DNA from: WJMT01 sp964445575
Lineage (GTDB): Bacteria > Acidobacteriota > Aminicenantia > Aminicenantales > Aminicenantaceae
Direction: 5' to 3'
Length of the DNA stretch: 11,840 nt
Assembly (NCBI GenBank): GCA_964445575.1
Contig: CAYULB010000063.1
Span: 1 to 11,840 of the forward strand
Part shown: piece after piece, positions 1 to 6,825 of the stretch
How the letters are laid out: every line of letters begins with the position of its first letter
Position numbering within the stretch: position 1 is the stretch's first letter
The notes under the pieces: model-generated
Seen by the model: only the letters and a program-made list of their open reading frames with translations
What the model was told of the DNA's origin: nothing
Database searches by the model: none
Translations under genes and position numbers: made by a program

Positions 1-45
1 GTAGTGAAGGACCACGACTTCATGCCCTGATGCCTCGCATCTGCA

Positions 46-76
46 GCAACCTCGACTCGTTAATAATTCAGGTTAA
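46..76 (-). repeat. Interspersed repeat, copy 1
   Basis: Read on the minus strand, this 31-bp stretch starts TTAACCTGAATTATTAACGA and matches the plus-strand stretch 7867-7897 at about 26 of 31 positions when aligned by eye. A shorter core recurs at 5503-5519. It lies in more G+C-rich non-coding DNA (1-75) than the flanking genes. Positions 29-41 also hold a small perfect hairpin (GATGC, loop CTC, GCATC). I infer a short dispersed repeat family; its origin and function are unknown. Confidence 0.55.
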
Positions 77-114
77 ATGATTAAATATTAGATATAAAAA
101 GTCAAGACAAATTA

Positions 115-143
115 TTGACTTGCAAAAAATACACTTCTATAAT
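115..143 (+). promoter_or_regulatory. Sigma70-type promoter for the nfeD operon
   Basis: The -35 box TTGACT (115-120, 5 of 6 consensus bases) and the -10 box TATAAT (138-143, perfect) are separated by exactly 17 bp. An A/T-rich tract (about 76-114) precedes them, as expected of an UP-like element. Transcription would start near 149-152, just before the GTG at 153. This is the strongest promoter in the window. It argues that the coding region does not begin at the upstream TTG (120), which lies inside the promoter. Confidence 0.75.
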
Positions 144-152
144 GTGAAGACA

Positions 153-1436
153 GTGAAAAAATTCCTACTTTCCCTTATAAGTCTGGCTGCGTTAGCAGGA
201 TTTTCTTATGCCTCTATTTTAAAAATCACAGTCAATGCGCCCATCCATCCTGTCACCTCTGAATACATTGTTAAATCCATACAAAAAGCTGAGACACAAA
301 ACGCTCAGCTGTTGATAATGAAACTCAACACTCCCGGGGGGCTTGACACTTCTATGCGGGAAATAATCGAAAAAATTCTCAATTCAAAAGTCCCTGTAGT
401 GACCTATGTAAGTCCCAGCGGAGCCAGGGCAGCCTCAGCAGGCTTTTTTATTGGAATTTCAAGCGATATCTTTGCTATGGCTCCGGGAACAAACACCGGA
501 GCTGCCCATCCTGTTGGAATTTCTGTGACCGGGCAGTCCATGGATGAAACAATGGCTGAAAAAGTGACCCATGATGCAGCCTCTTACATTAAAAGTATTG
601 CTGAGAAAAGAGGAAGGAATATATCTATGGCTGAAGATGCTGTCCGAAAAAGCCTTTCCTATACAGAAGAAGAAGCTTACAAAGGAAATCTCATTGACTT
701 GATTGCAAAAGATGTAGCAGATTTAATCCAATCCCTGGACGGTAAAGAAATCAAAAAATTTGATGGGACCCAAACAATCCTGTCTTTAGAGGGAGAGGAA
801 GTTATTGATGTCCCTATGTCCACAAGACAAAAATTTTTATTGACAATTTCCAATCCCAACCTTGCTTATATTCTGCTCATGCTGGGATTACTTGGTCTGT
901 ACTTTGAATTCTCAAATCCCGGTGCTATTTTACCCGGGGTTCTCGGAGGGATCTGCCTGCTTTTAGCCATATTTTCATTCCAGATATTACCTATAAATTA
1001 TGTGGGCCTGCTTTTAATTCTACTGGCCATAGGATTGTTTGTTTTAGAGATAAAAATTCAAAGTTATGGTATCCTGTCTGCGGGAGGAGTCATTGCCATG
1101 TTAATCGGTTCCATAATGCTCATCGATTCTCCTATCCCTGAATTAAGACCCAGTCTCAACTTTATAATCCCTGTGGTTCTGGGGCTATCCTTGATTTTCA
1201 TTTTTTTGATATTCATCGTTATTCGGGCCCATGCAAAAAAAATACATACGGGAAAAGAAGGACTGGTGGGAGAAATCGGCACAGCTTCTACCCGGCTGAA
1301 TCCAGAGGGAAAGGTCTTTGTGTCCGGTGAAATTTGGAATGCAGAAACTTCTGAAGACATTCCCAAAGGGTCAAAAGTAGAAGTCATTGAAGTCCTGGAT
1401 AATCTTAAACTTAAAGTAAAACAAATCAAAAAATAA
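153..1436 (+). CDS. nfeD: Long-form NfeD membrane-bound serine protease (ClpP-class)
   Basis: A predicted 427-residue membrane protease. Residues 1-20 form a clear signal peptide beginning MKKFLL. A ClpP/SppA-like protease domain spans about 21-215, with the strand-turn motif LNTPGG, the nucleophile Ser95 in RAASAGF and the probable general base Lys137; this Ser/Lys dyad lies close to the one known in Pyrococcus 1510-N (Ser97/Lys138). Several membrane segments follow (about 235-360), then a C-terminal OB-fold NfeD domain (about 370-427). The family cleaves the C-terminus of its stomatin partner, encoded 25 bp downstream. Start choice: TTG120 and GTG144 share the frame, but 120 lies within the promoter, 144 directly abuts the -10 box, and GTG153 gives the canonical signal peptide. 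No Shine-Dalgarno sequence precedes 153, so translation may be leaderless. The family call is secure; the exact start is an inference. Confidence 0.92.
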   Translation: MKKFLLSLISLAALAGFSYASILKITVNAPIHPVTSEYIVKSIQKAETQNAQLLIMKLNTPGGLDTSMREIIEKILNSKVPVVTYVSPSGARAASAGFFIGISSDIFAMAPGTNTGAAHPVGISVTGQSMDETMAEKVTHDAASYIKSIAEKRGRNISMAEDAVRKSLSYTEEEAYKGNLIDLIAKDVADLIQSLDGKEIKKFDGTQTILSLEGEEVIDVPMSTRQKFLLTISNPNLAYILLMLGLLGLYFEFSNPGAILPGVLGGICLLLAIFSFQILPINYVGLLLILLAIGLFVLEIKIQSYGILSAGGVIAMLIGSIMLIDSPIPELRPSLNFIIPVVLGLSLIFIFLIFIVIRAHAKKIHTGKEGLVGEIGTASTRLNPEGKVFVSGEIWNAETSEDIPKGSKVEVIEVLDNLKLKVKQIKK

Positions 1437-1461
1437 GAGTATAAAGAGAAAGGAGGGTAAA

Positions 1462-2223
1462 ATGATTACTTTTCCAGCAATAGTAATCGGAGTCGTCGTA
1501 CTCTACATCTTGAACGCTATAAAAATACTCAAGGAATATGAAAGAGGAGTTGTGTTTCGGTTGGGCCGTGTGCTGCCCAAACCCAAGGGCCCGGGATTGA
1601 TTTTTATATTCCCGCCTATTGATAAAATGATGAGAGTCAGTCTCCGTATAGTGACTATGGACATCCCAGTTCAAGACATCGTGACCAAAGATAATGTGTC
1701 CGTGAAAGTGAACGCTGTGGTATACTTCAGAGTTATGGACCCCCAAAAAGCGATTCTGGCTGTTCAGGATTATCTATTTGCCACTTCCCAACTTGCCCAG
1801 ACCACTCTTCGTAGTGTTCTTGGGGAAAGTGAACTCGATGAAATTCTTTCCGAGAGAGAAAAACTCAACAACCAGCTTCAAGAAATCATTGATAAACACA
1901 CAGACCCCTGGGGAATTAAAGTCCAACTGGTTGAAACCAAGCATGTGGACCTTCCTGAAAATATGATCAGAGCTATAGCAAGACAAGCCGAAGCAGAACG
2001 GGAAAGAAGAGCCAAGGTCATTCATGCAGAAGGTGAATTCCAGGCCGCTGATAAATTGACCAAAGCTGCTGATGTTATTTCCAGGAATCCTCAGGCTCTG
2101 CAGTTGAGGTTTCTCGGCACTCTTTCAGAAATCGCAACTGAAAAAAACTCAACCATTGTGTTTCCTCTTCCCATTGATTTAGTTAAAGCTTTTATGCTTG
2201 AGAAAGGAAAGGGAAAAAAATAA
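1462..2223 (+). CDS. Slipin / SPFH-domain (stomatin-like) membrane protein
   Basis: A 253-residue bacterial slipin. Residues 1-19 form an N-terminal membrane anchor. The SPFH/Band 7 domain starts at YERGVVFRLG (26-35) and runs to about 170. An Ala/Glu/Arg-rich helix, probably a coiled coil for oligomerisation, covers about 171-205 (RQAEAERERRAK). A hydrophobic C-terminal segment (STIVFPLPIDLV, 230-241) sits where archaeal p-stomatin is cut by its NfeD protease. Slipins form membrane-microdomain oligomers. Adjacency to the long NfeD gene is the classic nfeD-stomatin operon. The start is well supported: AGGAGG at 1451-1456 is 5 nt before the ATG. Length is typical of the family. The individual physiological role is not known. 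Confidence 0.93.
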   Translation: MITFPAIVIGVVVLYILNAIKILKEYERGVVFRLGRVLPKPKGPGLIFIFPPIDKMMRVSLRIVTMDIPVQDIVTKDNVSVKVNAVVYFRVMDPQKAILAVQDYLFATSQLAQTTLRSVLGESELDEILSEREKLNNQLQEIIDKHTDPWGIKVQLVETKHVDLPENMIRAIARQAEAERERRAKVIHAEGEFQAADKLTKAADVISRNPQALQLRFLGTLSEIATEKNSTIVFPLPIDLVKAFMLEKGKGKK

Positions 2224-2229
2224 CAGAAA

Positions 2230-2790
2230 ATGAGAAATAAGGACTACCGTGAAATTCAAATCTCAAGGTCTATGCTGGCTTTTGTCTTTACAGCCATTAT
2301 TGTTTTAGGAATCATTATTTTCCTTCTGGGAGTTTCAGTAGGAAAAAAACAAGCATCCATAACCAAAGAAACTCAATGGGCTGCCGCCCCTATTGAAAAG
2401 GTGCAAGAAGAGAAGCCTGTCTCGCTTTCTCAAGAAGAAAATAAAATAAGCCAGGAAATAGCTTCTCACGCAAAAAATAAAGAAAAAACAGAAGAGTCTT
2501 CACAAAAAGCAGAAACAGAGAGTCCTTCTCTGACAAAAAAAGACCTCTATTACATTCAAGTAGGGGCTTATACAGACAAAAGCAGTGCTTCCAAAATAGC
2601 AGAAAAATACAAAAACATGGGCCTCGAGACTTTTGTTATAGACCCTCTTCCTACTGACCGCAGAACCATTTTTCGAGTAAGGATAGGGGGTTATGATACT
2701 CGAGAGGAAGCAGAGAAAGTCAAAGAAAGCCTTATGAGAAAAGAAAACAAAAAAAGCAGTGATTATTTTATAATCAGAGGCTCGGTTTAA
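2230..2790 (+). CDS. Single-pass membrane protein with C-terminal SPOR domain
   Basis: A 186-residue protein starting 6 bp after the slipin stop. A short basic cytoplasmic tail is followed by one membrane segment (about 15-38). Then comes a Lys/Glu/Ser/Gln-rich, probably disordered linker (40-105). The C-terminal SPOR domain (about 106-184) begins YYIQVGAYTDKSSA and includes FRVRIGGYDTREEA, typical of this roughly 75-residue fold. SPOR domains bind denuded peptidoglycan glycan strands, often at division sites, so the predicted topology places it in the periplasm. It resembles FtsN or DedD in layout only; sequence alone does not justify either name. The ribosome-binding site is weak (GAAAGGG about 15 nt upstream), so translational coupling to the slipin gene is likely. 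Confidence 0.85.
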   Translation: MRNKDYREIQISRSMLAFVFTAIIVLGIIIFLLGVSVGKKQASITKETQWAAAPIEKVQEEKPVSLSQEENKISQEIASHAKNKEKTEESSQKAETESPSLTKKDLYYIQVGAYTDKSSASKIAEKYKNMGLETFVIDPLPTDRRTIFRVRIGGYDTREEAEKVKESLMRKENKKSSDYFIIRGSV

Positions 2791-2829
2791 ACAAATAAAT
2801 TCACTGACCCAACCCGGAAGAGAGCTCTC

Positions 2830-4356
2830 TTGAAATTCCGTGCCCAGGAAACACTTCTTGCCGTTTCAAGCGGAGTGATGACAGCTCTGGCTTTTCCCAA
2901 AACAGAACTCTTTTACCTGGCGTGGATTTCTCTAATCCCCTTGATTTTTCTGTTATTAAAAACTAATCCCAGAAAAGGCTTTCTTATAGGACTTATATCA
3001 GGATTTTCTTTTTACATGGTGCTCCTCTATTGGATCCCAGCTGTTCCCATTCATTACGGAGGTCTCTCATTAGGACTGAGTGTGTTTATATATATATTGT
3101 TAGCCCTTTTTCTTGCTCTTTTCTGGGGAGTTTTTGCTTCAGCGGTTTCATTTCTTTCCAAAAAACTCCCTGGACTTATATTCATTTTGATCCCCTTTAT
3201 CTGGGTTTCATTGGAATTCATAATGACTTATCTATTTACAGGCTTTCCATGGGGTCTTTTGGGAGCAAGCCAGTACAAAAACATCTTCTTTATACAGTTT
3301 GCCTCGTTAACAGGAGTGTACGGGCTTTCCTTTGTAATGGTGTTGTTCCAGAGTCTGGTAGTCTTCTCCTCCACTCGAAAGAAACAAAAGTTTGTGTTTA
3401 TTTCCTCAGCTTTCCTCATTGCCCTAACTTTTCATCTGGGAGGCATCCTATCCTTAAAAGAGATCCCCTCCTCTAAAAAGACATTTACAGCCTCTCTCAT
3501 CCAGGGGAACACCCCGGCCAGTACAGATTTCACCACACAGCCATTTGAAAAGACCCACCAAATGTTTCAAAAACACTTGTATCTCAGTCACCAAGCGTAT
3601 GAAAAAGGCGGTGAATTGATCATCTGGCCGGAATTATCCGTGCCCCTGTGCTTTTCCTGTGAATTTGAGCCTTACCTCCTCTTTTCCAGCCAGCTTTATC
3701 AATTCTCTCAGGAAACAGGCTGCACACTGCTTCTGGGGACCAGTGAAATGTCTCACACTGAACAAAAATCTTATTTCTATAATGCATCAGTCTGTGTAAG
3801 CCCTGACCTGTCTCTTTCCTTCTATTATAAAACACATCTTGTCCCCTTTGGTGAATACACTCCTTATAAGAAAATTTTTTCGTTTATCTCTAAATTCACC
3901 CATGCTATTGGAGAACTCACGCCGGGAGAAAAAATAAACCTCCACCGATTCAAGCAAATTCCTTTTGGATCTCCCATTTGCTATGAAATTATATTTCCTT
4001 CTCTGGTGAGAAAATTCACCAAAACAGGAGCTGAATTCCTGGTCACCATTACCAATGATGGATGGTACGGAACTAGTGCTGCTCCCTCTCAGCACTTTTC
4101 ATTAGCTGTTCTAAGAGCAGTGGAAAACAGAAAATACCTGTTGAGAGCTGCTACTACGGGAATAACCGGGGTAATCGACCCTTACGGACGAATAATTAAA
4201 AAATCAAAACTGAACACCACCACTTTTCTGAACGCCCAAATCACACCCAATCAAACCCTCACTTTTTATACCAGGTACGGGGATATTCTTCCCTACACCG
4301 GGTTGACAATATCACTAATTTCTCTTATTCTTTCCCTTGTAAAAAGGAAAAAATGA
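2830..4356 (+). CDS. lnt: Apolipoprotein N-acyltransferase
   Basis: A 508-residue inner-membrane enzyme that transfers an acyl chain from phospholipid to the free N-terminus of apolipoprotein, the last step of lipoprotein maturation in diderm bacteria. The N-terminal part (about 1-215) has several hydrophobic segments. The nitrilase-like periplasmic domain (about 220-475) carries the full catalytic triad: Glu268 (IWPELS), Lys334 (YYKTHLVPFGEY) and Cys384 (SPICYEIIF), nearly the same positions as E. coli Lnt (267/335/387). NDGWYGTSAAPSQH and the ENRKYLLRAATTGIT segment are also typical, and a last membrane helix ends the protein. The start is TTG at 2830, after a GGAAGAG-like ribosome site; a later ATG (codon 17) would remove part of the first membrane helix. 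The stop overlaps the prfB start (ATGA). Confidence 0.95.
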   Translation: MKFRAQETLLAVSSGVMTALAFPKTELFYLAWISLIPLIFLLLKTNPRKGFLIGLISGFSFYMVLLYWIPAVPIHYGGLSLGLSVFIYILLALFLALFWGVFASAVSFLSKKLPGLIFILIPFIWVSLEFIMTYLFTGFPWGLLGASQYKNIFFIQFASLTGVYGLSFVMVLFQSLVVFSSTRKKQKFVFISSAFLIALTFHLGGILSLKEIPSSKKTFTASLIQGNTPASTDFTTQPFEKTHQMFQKHLYLSHQAYEKGGELIIWPELSVPLCFSCEFEPYLLFSSQLYQFSQETGCTLLLGTSEMSHTEQKSYFYNASVCVSPDLSLSFYYKTHLVPFGEYTPYKKIFSFISKFTHAIGELTPGEKINLHRFKQIPFGSPICYEIIFPSLVRKFTKTGAEFLVTITNDGWYGTSAAPSQHFSLAVLRAVENRKYLLRAATTGITGVIDPYGRIIKKSKLNTTTFLNAQITPNQTLTFYTRYGDILPYTGLTISLISLILSLVKRKK

Positions 4357-5490
4357 AAGAAAATCTTAAATCTAAAAAGACTCTAGCTGACTTAAAATCC
4401 CTATCAAAAAATTTGACCCAAAAATTCGAAGAACTAAGAGGTTATCTTTGACCTAGAGAGTAAAGAGACAAAAATAAAATCCCTTGAAAATGAGCTCTCT
4501 TCTCCGGATGTATGGGAAAACCAGTCAAAACTGAAATCCCTCCAGAAAGAAAAGAAAAGACTGGGAAAAAGCATTCAGTCATTTAAAAAAATAAAAGAAC
4601 TCAAAGAAGAAACCGATGTTTTCCTGGAACTCAGCGCTGAGGGAGAAGATGTCCTGTCTGAATTAGACAGCACCCTCAGCCAGTTCAAAAAACTTTTGGA
4701 TCAGGCAGAATTAGAAACTCTTTTTTTTGAAAAGGATGATACCAGAAATGCTATCCTTACCATTCACCCGGGAGCCGGAGGAACAGAATCGCAGGACTGG
4801 GCAGAAATGCTGCTCAGAATGTACCTCAGATATTCTGAAAGGAAAAATTTCCAAACAAAAATTCTTGACCTTCAGGAGGGAGAAGAAGCTGGCTTAAAAA
4901 GCGCCACTTTGCAAATCCAGGGAGATTATGCCTACGGCATTTTCAGCCACGAGTTGGGGGTACACAGGCTGGTTAGAATCTCACCGTTTGACGCCAATAA
5001 AAGACGTCACACTTCTTTTGCCGCCGTATTTGCTTATCCAGAAATAGACGAAGAAATTGAAATTGATATTTCACCTGATGAAATCAGAGTGGATACTTTT
5101 AGGGCTTCTGGCAGCGGCGGCCAGCATGTCAATGTCACAGATTCAGCAATCAGGATCACCCATCTTGAAACAGGAATTGTGGTCCAATGTCAAAACGAAA
5201 GGTCTCAACACAAAAACAAAGCCTCAGCTATGAAAGTACTTAAATCAAGACTGTATGAGCTGGAAAAACGAAAAAAGAACAAAAAATTAGAGAAACTAGA
5301 AGATGCCAAATCTGAGATTGCCTGGGGAAATCAAATCCGTTCCTACGTGCTTCATCCTTACCAGTTGATCAAAGACCTTCGGACAAATGTTGAAACCAGT
5401 GACACGGAAAGTGTTTTGGACGGAGAACTGGATGAATTTATCAAGGCCAGTCTCATCCAACGAAAAGAACAGCATAAGTCAAGCGAGTAA
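4353..5490 (+). CDS. prfB: Peptide chain release factor 2 (RF2), with +1 programmed frameshift
   Basis: RF2 recognises UGA and UAA stop codons and triggers peptide release. Translation starts at ATG 4353, inside the lnt stop, preceded by AAAGGAAA. Frame 0 runs 32 codons to an in-frame TGA at 4449-4451. A +1 shift at CTT continues from GAC at 4450 to TAA 5490, giving about 378 residues (E. coli RF2 has 365). The shifted product contains the RF2 anticodon-like tripeptide SPF (about 210-212, in RISPFDANKRRHTSF) and the peptidyl-hydrolysis motif GGQ (about 255-257, in SGSGGQHVNVTDSAIR). SPF rather than PxT separates RF2 from RF1. A caller unaware of frameshifting would find only 4696-5490 and lose domain 1. 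It probably shares a transcript with lnt. The identity is secure. Confidence 0.96.
4437..4452 (+). promoter_or_regulatory. RF2 programmed +1 frameshift site
   Basis: An internal Shine-Dalgarno-like AGAGG (4437-4441), a 4-nt spacer TTAT, the slippery codon CTT (4446-4448) and the in-frame stop TGA followed by C (4449-4452) reproduce the known RF2 autoregulatory cassette (AGGGGG-UAU-CUU-UGA-C in E. coli). When RF2 is scarce the ribosome pauses at UGA and slips +1, completing RF2. Confidence 0.93.
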
Positions 5491-5642
5491 AACCTGCCTA
5501 CCTGAATAATCCAGGTTAATTATAAGCTCGCTCCTCTTCTCTGCAAGGAATCTTATCCACCCGCCTCAGGATGACTTCTTCACCAACTGCCTAGCCGGGC
5601 TTTATTCAGGGAGCTGACGAGAGGCACTAGCCGTATCTGAAT
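5491..5642. other. Convergent intergenic gap between prfB and mazG
   Basis: A 152-bp non-coding gap where two genes converge. It is more G+C-rich than its neighbours. It contains one repeat core (5503-5519). A longer inverted pair also encloses 110 bp: CCTGAATAA at 5501-5509 and TTATTCAGG at 5602-5610. CTCAGGATGAC lies at 5565-5575. A weak hairpin (AACCTG 5491-5496 with CAGGTT 5512-5517) follows the prfB stop, but no T-tract follows it, so I do not call a terminator. Confidence 0.5.
5503..5519 (-). repeat. Interspersed repeat, copy 2 (core only)
   Basis: On the minus strand this reads TTAACCTGGATTATTCA, sharing the TTAACCTG core and the ATTATT-type half with the copies at 46-76 and 7867-7897. 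Next to it, TAAGCTCGC (5523-5531) is the exact reverse complement of GCGAGCTTA at 7896-7904 beside copy 3. That second shared word supports a real family rather than chance. Confidence 0.45.
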
Positions 5643-6428
5643 TTATCCTTTGCTTTTGGCTTGTTCCCACAGCGCATCCATTTGCTCAAGGCTGGCTTTT
5701 TGCATATCGATTCCTTTCTCCTTCAGACCTTTCTCAACAGCCTGGAATCTTTTTATAAATTTTTGGTTTGCTTTTTTTAAGGCCAGCTCCGGATTGATTT
5801 TTAGATGACGAGAAACATTTGAAAGAGCAAACAACAGGTCTCCCATCTCTTCAAATAACTTATCTTTGTCCTTTGATTCAACTGCTTTTTCCAGCTCTCC
5901 TATCTCCTCCTTGACTTTTTCCAGAACCTCTCCAGGTTTTTCCCAGTCAAACCCAAAGCCAGAGGCTTTTTTCCCTATAAAAAAGGACTCCAGCAAAGCT
6001 GGAGAATGCCGGCTTCCTTTTCCAAAAACAAAACGCTCCTTTTTTTCAACCTTTTTTTGACGGTTCCATTCCTTTGTGACCTGGTCCGGAGTCTTTATAT
6101 CCTTTTCTCCGAATACATGGGGATGTCTTCTTATCATTTTATTATTGATATTTTCAATAACATCAGAGATATTGAACAATTGTTTTTCCTCATAGATCCT
6201 GGCCAAAAAAACAACCTCCATCATCACATCACCAAGCTCTTCACTTAAAGCGGCTGGGTCACATGAATACAGAGCCTCAACCGCTTCATAGACTTCCTCT
6301 AAAAAATAATCGGTTATGGATTTTTCATCCTGTTTTTTGTCCCAGGGACACCCTTGAGTTCCCCTTAAAACATCAAGAATACTCACCAGCTTTGCAAATC
6401 TTTCGCCTGCTTTTTTTTCATCCTCCAT
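5643..6428 (-). CDS. mazG: Nucleoside triphosphate pyrophosphohydrolase MazG
   Basis: A 261-residue tandem-domain MazG that hydrolyses (d)NTPs to NMP plus pyrophosphate, a house-cleaning or nucleotide-pool role in the cytoplasm. The N-terminal domain carries the GCPWDKKQ signature (26-33) and the metal-binding acidic set E44/E45/E48 with E64/D67 (EEVYE...EELGD). The C-terminal domain repeats it as E174/E175/E178 (EEIGE) with E193/E194/D197 (EEMGD). GFGFDW (157-162) and EWNRQKK (120-126) are also typical. Length matches E. coli MazG (263). The start is well supported: AAGGAG lies 6 nt before the ATG. It is the only minus-strand gene here and no MazE/MazF toxin-antitoxin partner is adjacent, so it is a standalone gene. 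Confidence 0.95.
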   Translation of the reverse strand: MEDEKKAGERFAKLVSILDVLRGTQGCPWDKKQDEKSITDYFLEEVYEAVEALYSCDPAALSEELGDVMMEVVFLARIYEEKQLFNISDVIENINNKMIRRHPHVFGEKDIKTPDQVTKEWNRQKKVEKKERFVFGKGSRHSPALLESFFIGKKASGFGFDWEKPGEVLEKVKEEIGELEKAVESKDKDKLFEEMGDLLFALSNVSRHLKINPELALKKANQKFIKRFQAVEKGLKEKGIDMQKASLEQMDALWEQAKSKG

Positions 6429-6462
6429 CAGCAGCTCCTTGAAAATATTTATCTGTTGTTGT

Positions 6463-6489
6463 ATTATTTTTTTCTGATTTAAAAATCAA
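6463..6489 (-). promoter_or_regulatory. Candidate promoter for mazG
   Basis: On the minus strand, TTGATT (6484-6489) could be a -35 and AATAAT (6463-6468, 5 of 6) a -10, about 35 nt upstream of the mazG start. The spacer is only 15 bp, and this 105-bp divergent gap is so A/T-rich that chance matches are easy. The call is tentative. Confidence 0.25.
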
Positions 6490-6533
6490 CCGTAATTATA
6501 TTTAACTATAACAAAAACAAGATATTCAACAAA

Positions 6534-6821
6534 ATGAACGAAAAACAGCAAAAAAAAGAGCCCCTCCCTCCTCTTGACTTTAGTTCTCTCATGCTGCCGT
6601 TTCATACTCAAGCTCTCATTAAATTAGGACAAATTGTAGATCCCTTCACAAAACAGAAAAAAATAAATCTTGAACTGGCAAAACGACTTATTGATATCCT
6701 AGACCTTCTTAAAACCAAAACTCAAGGAAATTTAGACTCAGAAGAAGAAGAGCTTTTAAACCAAAGTCTGAATCAATTGAAAAGCATTTATCTTGAAAAA
6801 ATAAAAGAGAAGCAATCTTGA
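6534..6821 (+). CDS. DUF1844 family protein
   Basis: A 95-residue soluble protein. PLDFSSLMLPFHTQALIKLGQI (about 13-34), followed by LELAKRLIDILDLLKTKTQGNLDSEEEELL (about 46-75), matches my recollection of DUF1844 (PF08899): a helical segment around LG-x-DP, then an AK-x-ID-x-L-x-x-L-x-x-KT-x-GNL block and a C-terminal helix. The function of this family is not known. The gene ends 4 bp before ribF, so the two are very likely co-transcribed. No convincing Shine-Dalgarno sequence precedes the ATG (the upstream bases are A/T-rich), and the gene begins a plus-strand unit diverging from mazG. TATAAC at 6507-6512 might be its -10, but I see no matching -35. Confidence 0.8.
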   Translation: MNEKQQKKEPLPPLDFSSLMLPFHTQALIKLGQIVDPFTKQKKINLELAKRLIDILDLLKTKTQGNLDSEEEELLNQSLNQLKSIYLEKIKEKQS

Positions 6822-6825
6822 GCGC

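Noticed and set aside
3..80. Open frame at the left edge that might be the tail of an upstream gene
   Set aside because: Only about 25 codons, overlaps repeat copy 1, and the translation shows no recognisable motif; it cannot be supported as coding.
120..152. Eleven-codon N-terminal extension of NfeD from TTG 120
   Set aside because: It overlaps the -10 box and spacer of a near-consensus promoter, and it would add an odd extension before a normal signal peptide.
3030..3476. Long alternative-frame ORF inside lnt
   Set aside because: It lies in another frame of a gene whose membrane helices and catalytic residues are intact; its translation has no recognisable domain.
4446..4452. prfB as a frameshifted pseudogene
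   Set aside because: The break is exactly at the CTT-TGA-C cassette with an upstream SD-like element, and both frames are otherwise intact, so it is programmed.
5491..5520. Rho-independent terminator after prfB
   Set aside because: The AACCTG/CAGGTT stem is short with a 15-nt loop and is not followed by a T-run; it coincides with the repeat core.
5643..6428. mazG as part of a MazEF toxin-antitoxin or phage-defence locus
   Set aside because: It is a full-length tandem-domain housekeeping MazG, and no toxin, antitoxin or defence gene lies next to it.
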